From contig NZ_NAAD01000021.1 in the NCBI RefSeq assembly GCF_002093115.1, positions 1 through 54,353 on the forward strand: a DNA stretch of 54,353 bases, in the 5' to 3' direction. Below, piece after piece: positions 36,062-45,157 of this stretch (positions within the stretch are counted from its first letter, which is position 1; every line of letters begins with the position of its first letter). Position numbers and translations under genes: made by a program. This DNA comes from Geothermobacter hydrogeniphilus. Its GTDB lineage: Bacteria > Desulfobacterota > Desulfuromonadia > Desulfuromonadales > Geothermobacteraceae. The notes beneath the pieces are model-generated. The model was not told the origin of the DNA. It did not search any database and was given only the letters and a program-made list of their open reading frames with translations.

Positions 36062-38119
36062 TCAGGAGATTCGGGCGAAGTCGGCAATTCCGGCAAACAG
36101 TTCAGCAACCATGGTCAGCAGGGCGAGGCGATTGGTCTTGACCGCCGCGTTCTCGGCCATAACCATGACGCCGTCGAAGAAGGCGTCGACCGCCGGTCGC
36201 AACCCGGCGATAGTCTGCAGGGCGGCCGCGTAATCCCCATTCGCGACCTGCTCCGCCACCCGCTGCGCCGCCAGTTGCTGCGCCGCCAGCAGATCTCCCT
36301 CGCATTGCGATTCGAACAGGGCCGGGTCGACAGCCGCCTCGGTCCCGCCCTTGATGATATTGACCACCCGCTTGAAGGCAACCGCCAGCGGCTCGAAATC
36401 CGCCTGTCCCTTGAGGGCGGCAAGCGCCTCGATCCGCGCCCAGGCATCGAGCGGATCATCGAAACCGGCGGCCAGCACCGCGTCAACCACGTCGGCCGGA
36501 ACCTCTCCCTGCATATTCTGGAAGCGGCCGCGGAAGAACGCCAGCACGTCATTCACGACCTCGTCCGCAGGACGGGTCAGTTTCTCGCCGAGCAGCCCGA
36601 CACCCCGGCCGATCAGCTCGGCGAGGGACAGGCGGTAACCCCGGTCCTGCAGAATGTTGAGCACCCCAATGGCGCTGCGCCGCAGGGCATAGGGGTCGGC
36701 GCTGCCGGTCGGAATCAGGCCGACGCCGAAACAGCCGCAGATGGTGTCGATCTTGTCGGCGATGGAGACAAAGGCGCCGACAGAGTCCGTGGGCAGATCG
36801 CCGCCCGCCTCGATCGGCAGGTAATGCTCGTAGATGGCCGTCGCGACCCGCTCATCCTCCCCCTCAAGCCGGGCATATTCGCAACCCATGACTCCCTGCA
36901 GTTCGGGGAACTCGTAGACCATGCCGGTCTCGAGATCGCACTTGGCCAGCAGCGCGGCGCGCTCGGTCTGCGCCACCGCCTCCGGCTCGAACTGCTCGGC
37001 GAGGCCTCTGGCGAGGGCGGTAAACCGCATCACCTTCTCGTAACTGGTGCCGAGCTTCTGCTGGTAGACCACCTTCTTCAGTGCTTCGAGGCGGGTTTCC
37101 AGCTTGACCTTCTGATCCTCGGTCCAGAAGAACATGGCATCCGAGAGCCGCGCGCGCAGCACCCGCTCATTTCCCCGGGCGACCACCGAGAGATCCTCGG
37201 CGCGGGTGTTGGAAACGGTGATGAAATTCGGCAGCAGCCTGCCGTCAGCATCGCTGACGGTGAAGTAACGCTGGTGCTCGCGCATGCTGGTCACCAGCAG
37301 TTCTCGCGGCAGCTGCAGGTAGTCCGCTTCGAAGCCGCCGGCCACCGGGGTCGGATCCTCGACCAGGTAGGTGATCTCGTCAAGCAGTTTCTCATCGAGA
37401 TTGACCACACCGCCGATCGCCTCGGCGGCCTGCTTAACGCCGTCGGCAATCAGCGCCCGGCGTTTCTCCGGGTCGGCGATGACGAACCGCTTTTCCAGTT
37501 CGGCCAGCCACTGCTCGCAGCCGCTGACGGTGAAACTCTCCGGGGCCATGAAACGGTGACCGCGCGACTGATCGCCGCTGGTCAGATTGCCGAAACCAAA
37601 AGGCACCACCCGGCCGTCGTAGAGGGCGACGATCCAGTGGACCGGGCGGGCGAAACGGACGTCGAGATCCTTCCAGCGCATCGACTTGCGAAACGGCAGG
37701 CCGGTCACCGTGCGTTCGAGAATCTCCGGCAGCAGGTCGCAGGTCGGTTTGCCCTCGATCACCTTGTCGATGGCGACGTAGGCGCCCTTGTCGGTCTCGA
37801 TGGTGCCGAGATCAGAGACATCGACCCCGTTGCTGCGGGCGAAGCCGAGCGCGGCCCTGGTCGGCTTGCCGTCGGCATCGAAGGCGACCTTCAGCGAAGG
37901 ACCGGTCAGTTTCAGCTCCTGGCGCGGGGTTTCGGCGGCCAGGTCGGCAACGGCGATGGCGATGCGCCGCGGCGTGGCAAAGGTGCGGATGGCACCACAG
38001 GCCAGCCCGGCGGCAGCGAACTCCTTACGTAACAGCCGTTCAAGATCACGCCGGGCGGGGTTCAGAAATCCGGCCGGGATCTCTTCGGTACCGATTTCAA
38101 GAAAAAGTTCAGAGGACAT
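36062..38119 (-). CDS. glyS: Glycyl-tRNA synthetase beta subunit
   Basis: The tRNA-recognition subunit of bacterial alpha2beta2 glycyl-tRNA synthetase. It starts MSSELFLEIGTEEIPAGFL and contains HRFMAPESF and KCDLETGMVYEFPELQGVMG, typical of the family; the C-terminal DALR-like anticodon domain is complete. The length of 685 residues is normal. It lies 84 bp after glyQ on the minus strand. Confidence 0.97.
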   Translation of the reverse strand: MSSELFLEIGTEEIPAGFLNPARRDLERLLRKEFAAAGLACGAIRTFATPRRIAIAVADLAAETPRQELKLTGPSLKVAFDADGKPTRAALGFARSNGVDVSDLGTIETDKGAYVAIDKVIEGKPTCDLLPEILERTVTGLPFRKSMRWKDLDVRFARPVHWIVALYDGRVVPFGFGNLTSGDQSRGHRFMAPESFTVSGCEQWLAELEKRFVIADPEKRRALIADGVKQAAEAIGGVVNLDEKLLDEITYLVEDPTPVAGGFEADYLQLPRELLVTSMREHQRYFTVSDADGRLLPNFITVSNTRAEDLSVVARGNERVLRARLSDAMFFWTEDQKVKLETRLEALKKVVYQQKLGTSYEKVMRFTALARGLAEQFEPEAVAQTERAALLAKCDLETGMVYEFPELQGVMGCEYARLEGEDERVATAIYEHYLPIEAGGDLPTDSVGAFVSIADKIDTICGCFGVGLIPTGSADPYALRRSAIGVLNILQDRGYRLSLAELIGRGVGLLGEKLTRPADEVVNDVLAFFRGRFQNMQGEVPADVVDAVLAAGFDDPLDAWARIEALAALKGQADFEPLAVAFKRVVNIIKGGTEAAVDPALFESQCEGDLLAAQQLAAQRVAEQVANGDYAAALQTIAGLRPAVDAFFDGVMVMAENAAVKTNRLALLTMVAELFAGIADFARIS

Positions 38120-38133
38120 GTATGAAAACTCCG

Positions 38134-38161
38134 GGAGTCAGGAGTCAGGAACCAGGAGCTG
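38134..38161. repeat. Short degenerate heptad repeat (GGAGTCA)
   Basis: GGAGTCA twice, then GGAACCA and GGAGCTG, in the glyQ-glyS gap. It has the same 7-bp period as the longer arrays elsewhere in the window but another sequence. Confidence 0.5.
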
Positions 38162-38203
38162 AAACCGGAAGACCGGCAGCTTGAGCCCTGGATGCCGACC
38201 AAC

Positions 38204-39073
<870 letters not shown>

Positions 39074-39116
39074 GACTCCTCCAAGTGCTGCCGGCAGCGG
39101 GACCGCCGGATAGTAT

Positions 39117-39128
39117 ACTGTATACAGT
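39117..39128. promoter_or_regulatory. AT-rich palindrome upstream of glyQ
   Basis: ACTGTATACAGT, a perfect 12-bp palindrome, is embedded in an AT-rich stretch of a GC-rich region. On the minus strand TTGAAA lies just before it and TATACT/TACTAT overlaps it, but the spacing is too short for a normal sigma-70 promoter. It could be an operator or part of the glyQ promoter. Confidence 0.35.
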
Positions 39129-39169
39129 TTTTCAAGGGGGCATCATTCTAACCCGCGCCCCGGGGGGTG

Positions 39170-39955
39170 TCAAGAATGACCGCCCCCATCGGACGGCCGC
39201 GGCGCCGCCGGCAGGGGTTCCAGGCGATCAAGGAATTCCCGGCTTTTGATCCTCCGCGGCAGCTGCGCATCGAGGGCCGCGGTACAGAGCGGCGCCCCCT
39301 CGCCGAGGGTGGTGGCGCCGAGATGGAAACCGGCGAATCGGTCGGCGGGTGTCTCCCGGCAGCGGGCCAGGCTGCCGAGGGTCGCCAGCGAGACCGGTCG
39401 TGCGCCCGGCACCCGGCAAACCGGGCAGAGACTGCCGCCCTGCTCGGCGCTGAAATGCACCTGCTCCGGCAGCGCTCCGCCGCAGACCGCGCAATGCAGC
39501 AGGTGCGGCTCGTGCCCCGAGAGCCGCAGCAGCCGCAGCTCCAGCAGCAGCCGGTACTCGGCGCAGCCGCCGTCGACATCGAGCTGGTCGAGCAGAGACT
39601 TCAGCATCGCATAGACCTCCGGATGCGCGCCCCCCTCGCCGAACAGCGCCGTCACCAGTTCACAGCCGTAGGCGGCCAGCGCCAGCGCCTTCAGGTCTCG
39701 CCGCAACCCGTCCCGCAGGTCGAGCAGTTCGGCCTCCTGCAGGTTGAGCAGGGAGGAATTGGGCCGCTGCCGCCAAATCAGCCGCACGCCGGAAAAAGGC
39801 TCCAGCGCCGCCCCGAAACGCTTGCGGCTCTTGCGCGCCCCGCGCGCGAACCCCTTCAGCAGTCCCTGCTCCGGAGTGAAGAAGGTGACGATACGGTCGC
39901 TCTCACCGTAGTCGATATGCTGCAGGATGATGGCGTCGCTTTTCTGCGGGTGCAT
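39170..39955 (-). CDS. recO: DNA repair protein RecO
   Basis: A recombination mediator that loads RecA with RecF/RecR. The N-terminal OB fold starts QKSDAIILQHIDYGESDRIV and has GLLKGFARGARKSRKRFG. A zinc site is formed by CAVCGG and CPVC. The frame stays open a further 199 codons upstream through the mgtE antisense strand, but homology begins at the ATG at 39955, giving 261 residues. The ribosome-binding site is weak. It lies 98 bp after mgtE. Confidence 0.92.
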   Translation of the reverse strand: MHPQKSDAIILQHIDYGESDRIVTFFTPEQGLLKGFARGARKSRKRFGAALEPFSGVRLIWRQRPNSSLLNLQEAELLDLRDGLRRDLKALALAAYGCELVTALFGEGGAHPEVYAMLKSLLDQLDVDGGCAEYRLLLELRLLRLSGHEPHLLHCAVCGGALPEQVHFSAEQGGSLCPVCRVPGARPVSLATLGSLARCRETPADRFAGFHLGATTLGEGAPLCTAALDAQLPRRIKSREFLDRLEPLPAAPRPSDGGGHS

Positions 39956-40053
39956 GGGGAACCGGTCCGGATTGAGGATTGTGATGTTCTCAAGAGAAAA
40001 CACGTGCAGCTTTTTTGAGAACAAACATAAAGAGAGTTGTCCGCCCCTCCCCC

Positions 40054-41409
40054 CTACTTCAGATACTGGATAAACATCGTCGCGGTGGCGAAATAGATCA
40101 GGATGCCGGTGATATCGTTGGCGGTCTGGACGAAGGGGGTGGCGGCGATGGCGGGATCGACGCCGATTTTCTTGAAGAAGGTCGGGGCGAGGACGCCCAT
40201 GGTGGCGGCGACACTCATGGCGACGGTCATCGCCAGGCCGACCACCATGCCGAGATAGGGATTGTGATGCCATCCCCAGGCGACCAGGCCGACGGTCAGG
40301 CCGCAGACCACGCCCATGATCATGCCGACCCGCATTTCCTTGAAGAGCACCTTGCGCAGGGTGGTCATGTCGATCTTGCCGGTGGCGAAGCCGCGCACAA
40401 CGATGGTCGCCGACTGACCGCCGACATTGCCGCCCATGCCGGTGATGACCGGGATGAAGGAGATCAGGGCGATGACATCCTTGATGGTGACCTTGAACAG
40501 CCACATCAGGTAACCGGTCGCGACCCCGCCGAAGAGGTTGGTGATCAGCCACGGCAGCCGCAGCCGGGCGATCTTGAAGGCCTGGTTGCCGAGCAGCAGC
40601 TCCTCCTCGTTGGCGCCGGCCATCTTGTAGATATCCTCGGTCGCCTCTTCGCGGATGACGTCGATGACATCGTCGACGGTGATCAGACCCATCAGCTTGT
40701 TGCTCTCGTCGACAACCGGCACGGCGAGGATGTTGTACTTCTCGACTACCCGCGCGACCTCCTCCTGGTCCATGTCGGTACGGACGCTGATGACGTCGCG
40801 GATCATCACGTCGCGCAGCACGGTGGCGGGCGAGACGGTCAGCAGCTGGCGCAGCGACAGCACCCCGACCAGGTGGTTGTGCTCATCGGTGACATAAAGA
40901 TAGAAGACCATCTCGACATCGTCGGCCTTCTGGATCGAACCGATCGCCTCCTTGACGGTCAGATCCTCGCGCAGCGAGAAGATCTCGGTCGACATGATGC
41001 CGCCCGCACTGTCCTCCTCGTACTGCAGCAGTCCCTCGATCTCCTCCGAATCCTCATCCTTCATCAAGTTGAGAACTTCGGCGGCGAGATCCTCCGGCAG
41101 GTTCTGGACGATGTCGGCGGCATCGTCGTAGGGCATGTTCTGCAGGATGATGCTGATCTGCACCCCGGTCAGCTGTTCCAGCAGCCGGGCGCTGAAGGCG
41201 TGATCGAGCTCGGCCAGCACCTCGCCCGCCACCTCGGGTTCACGGATCAGGTTGAACAGCTCCTGCTGCTCCTTCGGGTCGAGATAGCGATAGAGATGAG
41301 CGATGTCGGCGGGGTGAATCTTGCCGAGCAGTCGGGAGATATTCTGGGTGGCACCACGCCGCAGCAGGCGGCGGATGGTTTCGAGGAGTCGCTGCAGTTT
41401 CGGTTCCAT
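40054..41409 (-). CDS. mgtE: Magnesium transporter MgtE
   Basis: A 451-residue Mg2+ channel. The cytosolic N domain (about 1-130, HPADIAHLYRYLDPKEQQELF), tandem CBS domains (about 135-260, VGVLSLRQLLTV and LMGLITVDDVIDVI) and a five-helix membrane part with the pore motif ITGMGGNVGGQSATI are complete. N and CBS domains sense Mg2+ and gate the pore (family knowledge). A good sigma-70 promoter lies at 41481-41509. Confidence 0.97.
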   Translation of the reverse strand: MEPKLQRLLETIRRLLRRGATQNISRLLGKIHPADIAHLYRYLDPKEQQELFNLIREPEVAGEVLAELDHAFSARLLEQLTGVQISIILQNMPYDDAADIVQNLPEDLAAEVLNLMKDEDSEEIEGLLQYEEDSAGGIMSTEIFSLREDLTVKEAIGSIQKADDVEMVFYLYVTDEHNHLVGVLSLRQLLTVSPATVLRDVMIRDVISVRTDMDQEEVARVVEKYNILAVPVVDESNKLMGLITVDDVIDVIREEATEDIYKMAGANEEELLLGNQAFKIARLRLPWLITNLFGGVATGYLMWLFKVTIKDVIALISFIPVITGMGGNVGGQSATIVVRGFATGKIDMTTLRKVLFKEMRVGMIMGVVCGLTVGLVAWGWHHNPYLGMVVGLAMTVAMSVAATMGVLAPTFFKKIGVDPAIAATPFVQTANDITGILIYFATATMFIQYLK

Positions 41410-41480
41410 GTGAAGAAGGCCTCCTCGAAGAAGGGATGATCCCCGGCCTCAGCCTCAGGGGGCGGTGTCACAAGCGTGTC

Positions 41481-41509
41481 AATCTAACACCACCCCTCCG
41501 AGCTGTCAA
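41481..41509 (-). promoter_or_regulatory. Sigma-70 promoter of mgtE
   Basis: On the minus strand TTGACA, 17-bp spacer, TAGATT. The -35 box overlaps the stop codon of the upstream pseudopilin-like gene. Predicted start near 41474 leaves a leader of about 65 bases, too short for a typical Mg2+ riboswitch. Confidence 0.65.
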
Positions 41510-42129
41510 TTGCCCTCGGTCGGCGGCAGGCCGGGAGTTCCGGCCCCTGAAGAGGGCGGCGGAACCTGTACCCCTCGCGGCTGCCCCGGCCGGGCCTGGC
41601 CGGGCCTGCCGGGGGCCACCCGGCGGTTTCCGGAACGGGGCGGCTCGAAAACGAACTCCCATTCCCGGTAGCTGGCGGCATCGGCGAATTTCTCGTATTC
41701 CTTGGCAAAGCCGTCCTTCTTGAACGGCACCTGCTTGCTGTCGCTGCGCACTCCCTTGATCCGGCCGCCGGAACGTTTATCTTTAATGATCACGAAGTCC
41801 TCTCCGGTCATCGGATCCTTGTACAGCTTGCGGATATGCCTGACGGTGCCGGGGAAACGCGGGTCTTTAAGCAGGTCTTCGAGGGAGGAGGGCAGCAGCC
41901 CGGTCTTGCCGCCGTGCTTGACGCTGAAGTAGCTCTCGATCGCCCGCCGGTACTGGTCCCCGCGAAACAGCAGCTCCTGCTCCTTGGCCCGCTGCACCAC
42001 GGTGCGCCAGGTCGAGCCGGCGATCCCCATGCTCAACCCCATGATCACCACCATCACCAGGACAATCATCAGGGTGATGCCATGCTGGTTGCGCAGCGGA
42101 CGGATTCTTTTATCGACAGACGTTCGCAT
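41506..42129 (-). CDS. Type II secretion/pseudopilin-like protein with Pro-rich tail
   Basis: A 207-residue protein with a prepilin-like N-terminus: basic leader RIRPLRNQHG, then a hydrophobic ITLMIVLVMVVIMGLSMGIAG helix and RAKEQELLFRGDQYRRAI, which matches PulG-like proteins common in Geobacter relatives. Cleavage after QHG is expected, but position +5 is Ile/Met-like in place of the usual Glu. The C-terminus from about residue 165 is rich in Pro, Gly and Arg (APGRPGQARPGQPRG). The start at 42129 is chosen; an upstream ATG at 42195 would add residues before the basic leader. It is far from the gsp genes at 48120 onward. Confidence 0.72.
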   Translation of the reverse strand: MRTSVDKRIRPLRNQHGITLMIVLVMVVIMGLSMGIAGSTWRTVVQRAKEQELLFRGDQYRRAIESYFSVKHGGKTGLLPSSLEDLLKDPRFPGTVRHIRKLYKDPMTGEDFVIIKDKRSGGRIKGVRSDSKQVPFKKDGFAKEYEKFADAASYREWEFVFEPPRSGNRRVAPGRPGQARPGQPRGVQVPPPSSGAGTPGLPPTEGN

Positions 42130-42465
42130 AACGTCGAACAGGATACCCCATGACGGGACGCAGGGCAAAAAGAACCACGGGCTCTCACAGCTCATACAGA
42201 ATTTCAGAAGTAAAAACTGATTTTGAGACTTTTTTGAGAACCGTCTGGTAGAATCAGACCTGAATCAGTGGGTTCAGGCCGGATGAAAGAGTGTAAGGGC
42301 TTGACCTGAATGTGATTTTCAAAAATCTGAGCCGCACCCACAGGTTCGCCGGTGATTTTTGGAAAGTGCAGGCGGGGTCAATGACTTGTGCTGTTTGCCG
42401 GCAATGAAGTCACTGATTCAAGCACAGGCATAGGCAAATCATTTCGTGACCTTGGAGGGAGTGTG
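42130..42465. other. Intergenic region between divergent pseudopilin-like and kinase genes
   Basis: About 335 bp without a convincing gene. CCTGAATCAGTGGGTTCAGG (42259-42278) can form a 6-bp stem. Candidate promoter elements for the kinase (TTGACC near 42300, TAGAAT near 42249) have poor partners. Nothing further is recognised. Confidence 0.4.
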
Positions 42466-44163
42466 ATGCTTCTGGACGTGACCCTGGAATCCGCAAGCCT
42501 GCTGATGGTTGCCTTCATGGCGTACAAGATTCTGCAGATCAATGCTGACCCGACCTTTCACGGGCAGCCGGGACTCGGTTCCATCGTCACCGGAACCCTC
42601 CTGATCGGGGTCGCCCTGCTGCTGGATATCTCGGACAATTTCACGCGCCTGAGCTTTCTGCTTACGGCCGGGGACACATCCACCGAAGCTTTCCTTGAAA
42701 AAACGGCTTACCTGTGCGGCTACGCCTTCCTCGCCCGGGGATTCTGGAAATGGCTTCCCATCCTGCAGGAACGACAGCGTCTCAGGGGAGTACTGTCCGA
42801 GCAGAACAAGGTCCCGTTTCAGACCCGGCAATCACTGCAGATCCAGGGAAACCTCTCCGAAGCCATCACCGCGTCCATCGACGACGCCATCTTCATGATC
42901 AGCAGACGGGGAGAAATTTCCTTCTGCAACCCGGCCGCGACCAGGCTGTTTTCCCATAACGACGGAACAGCTCACCCCCTGTCCTTCAACTCGGTGTTCT
43001 CACCCTCCGGCACAGACCGGAAAGCCACCGAAGGCTTTAACGCCCTGCGCGATGACAGCAGCAGAGGGAGCTGGAAAACGGTCGAAGCCATCGCCGAAAG
43101 GCCGGGTGGAGAAAAATTCCCGGTCGAACTCTCGACCTCCGTGGTCGGTTTCAGTGACGACTGGAACAGACTTTGCGTCGCCCGTGACATAAGTGCCAGA
43201 AAACGCCTGGAGGCCGAAAACAACGAACTGCTCAGACAGCTGCGGCATGGACAGAAGATGGAAGCCCTCGGCCTGCTGGCGGGCGGCATCGCCCATGATT
43301 TCAACAATATCCTGTCCGCCATCATCGGCTACAGCGAAGTCGCCCTGACCTGTATCAAGGACAACCCGACCGCGAAAAAAAGCATCGAAGAAATCCTCAG
43401 GGCGGGTGAGCGGGCGGCAGATCTTATCAAACGGATCTCCACCTTCAGCAACAATCAGGAAACCGAACTGACCCCCATGAGCCTGTCCCCGGTGTTGAAG
43501 GAAACCGTCGAATTGCTGCGCGAGGTCATTCCGGCAACAATCACCATCGAAGAGCATATCGATGAGGATGAGAAGATCATCCACGGCAGCTCAACCCAGA
43601 TCCACCAGGTGCTGATGAATCTCTGCATCAACGCCGGCCACGCCATGCCCGAAGGCGGCACCCTGTCCATCGAGATCTCTCCCGTCGAAGTCACCCGGAA
43701 CCACCTGCCCAAGGGCAGCAGTTTTCCCACGGGACAGTACATGCGGCTGCAGATCAGGGATACCGGTCACGGCATCGAGGAGGATATCCTCGACAGAATC
43801 TTCGACCCTTACTTCACCACCAAGAGAATCGGCAAGGGGTCGGGGCTCGGCTTGTCGATCGTACACGGCATCGTGAAAGACCATCATGGCTGGATCACCG
43901 TCGACAGCCAGGTCGGTGTCGGAACGACCTTCCAGATTTTCCTGCCGACCCTGGAAACCTCAATCCACAGGCAACCGCCCAAAAGTCCGCCGGACAAATC
44001 CGCCTCTGCTACCGATTATCCCCGTCCAGGAGATCTCCCAGTGCCCCCAGCAGCGACCCCTCACCTTTGCGGCCGCCGCGCATCGCCGGAGCACTGGCGA
44101 TCACCCGGTCGGCCAGACGGGAGAAGGGCAGCGACTGCAGCCAGACCGTACCGGGCCCGGTGA
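42466..44163 (+). CDS. Membrane PAS sensor histidine kinase with aberrant tail
   Basis: A 565-residue protein. Three membrane segments lie in the first 110 residues, a PAS domain about 135-240 ([20 protein letters not shown]), and the kinase core follows: phospho-acceptor His in [17 protein letters not shown] box [20 protein letters not shown]1 DTGHGI, F box [10 protein letters not shown]2 [13 protein letters not shown]. This NtrB-like HDFNN type often has a C-terminal receiver domain; here the fold ends at FLPTLE and a 60-residue Pro/Arg-rich tail follows that overlaps the opposite-strand AIM24 gene by 155 bp. The start at 42466 has GGAGGGAG upstream. No cognate regulator is adjacent. Confidence 0.88.
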   Translation: MLLDVTLESASLLMVAFMAYKILQINADPTFHGQPGLGSIVTGTLLIGVALLLDISDNFTRLSFLLTAGDTSTEAFLEKTAYLCGYAFLARGFWKWLPILQERQRLRGVLSEQNKVPFQTRQSLQIQGNLSEAITASIDDAIFMISRRGEISFCNPAATRLFSHNDGTAHPLSFNSVFSPSGTDRKATEGFNALRDDSSRGSWKTVEAIAERPGGEKFPVELSTSVVGFSDDWNRLCVARDISARKRLEAENNELLRQLRHGQKMEALGLLAGGIAHDFNNILSAIIGYSEVALTCIKDNPTAKKSIEEILRAGERAADLIKRISTFSNNQETELTPMSLSPVLKETVELLREVIPATITIEEHIDEDEKIIHGSSTQIHQVLMNLCINAGHAMPEGGTLSIEISPVEVTRNHLPKGSSFPTGQYMRLQIRDTGHGIEEDILDRIFDPYFTTKRIGKGSGLGLSIVHGIVKDHHGWITVDSQVGVGTTFQIFLPTLETSIHRQPPKSPPDKSASATDYPRPGDLPVPPAATPHLCGRRASPEHWRSPGRPDGRRAATAARPYRAR

Positions 44164-44986
44164 CGGCAGCAAAGAAGATCCCCTCACCGCCGAACACGGC
44201 ATTGCGGATGCCGCCGACGAACTCGATGTCGTAGCTGACCCGCGGCTGCAGGGCGACCAGGCAGCCGGTATCGACTTTCAGGGTCTCGCCGGGGGACAGA
44301 TCGCGGCGGATCACCATGCCGCCGGCGTGGGCGAAAGCCAGCCCGTTCCCCTTCAGACGCTGGAGGATGAACCCCTCGCCGCCGAACAGGCCGACACCGA
44401 TCTTCTTCTGGAAGGCGATGTCGATCGCCACTCCCTTGGCGGCGCAGAGAAAAGCCTGTTTCTGGCAGAGCATCTCGCCGCCCATCTCCGTCAGGTCAAG
44501 GGGAACGATCTTGCCCGGATAGGGGGCGCCGAAGGCGACCCGCTGCTTGCCGATGCCACGGTTGCTGAAGGCGGTCATGAACAGACTCTCGCCGGTCAGC
44601 ACCCTTTTCCCCGCGCCGAAGATCTTCTCCATCACCCCACCCGACGCGTGGCTGCCGTCACCGAAGATGGTCGCCATCTCGATGGCGCCGTCCATGTACA
44701 TCATCGCCCCGGCCTCGGCGACGGCGGTTTCCCCCGGATCGAGCTCGATCTCGACGAACTGCAGGTCGTCACCGAAGATCTCGAAATCGATCTCGTGCGC
44801 CGGGGCGAAGCCGTCCCGGGCCGGCCGCCGGAGATGGAACCCCTTGCGGCGCAGGAAGTCGAGGAAGGCCGAAAACCGCTCCTCGGGAATGCCGTAACCG
44901 GCGCACAGCACTGAGCGGTCGACACCCCGATTGTATTCGCTGACGAAGCGCTGGTATTTATCGCGGGTGGTGGTTGGATCGGGCAT
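44009..44986 (-). CDS. AIM24/TIGR00266 family protein
   Basis: A 325-residue soluble protein. An N-terminal extension of about 65 residues ([32 protein letters not shown]) precedes the double-stranded beta-helix AIM24 domain, marked by [41 protein letters not shown] and [15 protein letters not shown]. The function of the family is unknown. GAAGGAG lies 6 bases upstream, directly against a 13-unit heptanucleotide array. Its 3' end overlaps the 3' end of the kinase gene. Confidence 0.88.
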   Translation of the reverse strand: MPDPTTTRDKYQRFVSEYNRGVDRSVLCAGYGIPEERFSAFLDFLRRKGFHLRRPARDGFAPAHEIDFEIFGDDLQFVEIELDPGETAVAEAGAMMYMDGAIEMATIFGDGSHASGGVMEKIFGAGKRVLTGESLFMTAFSNRGIGKQRVAFGAPYPGKIVPLDLTEMGGEMLCQKQAFLCAAKGVAIDIAFQKKIGVGLFGGEGFILQRLKGNGLAFAHAGGMVIRRDLSPGETLKVDTGCLVALQPRVSYDIEFVGGIRNAVFGGEGIFFAAVTGPGTVWLQSLPFSRLADRVIASAPAMRGGRKGEGSLLGALGDLLDGDNR

Positions 44987-45000
44987 GGGGGGCTCCTTCG

Positions 45001-45091
45001 AGGTTCGAGGTTCGAGGTTCGAGGCTCAAGGCTCAAGGCTCAAGGCTCAAGGCTCAAGGCTCAAGGTTCAAGGTTCAAGGTTCAAGGTTCG
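45001..45091. repeat. Heptanucleotide array AGGYTCR, 13 units in blocks
   Basis: Three AGGTTCG, six AGGCTCA, three AGGTTCA and one AGGTTCG follow one another without interruption. The array ends about 14 bases before the start codon of the AIM24-family gene (minus strand), next to its ribosome-binding site. Confidence 0.92.
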
Positions 45092-45127
45092 AACAAACTT
45101 GTTCTCGCCTCGTGCTTCTCCGCCTGT

Positions 45128-45148
45128 TCTCACATCTCACATCTCACA
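45128..45148. repeat. Heptanucleotide repeat (TCTCACA x3)
   Basis: Three units of TCTCACA (complement of TGTGAGA), 9 bp from the polA stop. Same 7-mer as the arrays at 26286 and 54221. Confidence 0.8.
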
Positions 45149-45157
45149 TACACCGTT

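Noticed and set aside
39117-39128. LexA box
   Set aside because: CTGT and ACAG half-sites are only 2 bases apart in place of the 8 of the E. coli-type box, and neighbours are not SOS genes apart from recO, which lies on the other side.
39956-40552. 199-codon upstream extension of the recO frame
   Set aside because: It reads out of frame through the conserved 3' half of mgtE on the same strand; RecO homology begins at the ATG at 39955.
41410-41474. Mg2+ riboswitch (M-box/ykoK) before mgtE
   Set aside because: The leader of about 65 bases is too short and no fitting structure was seen.
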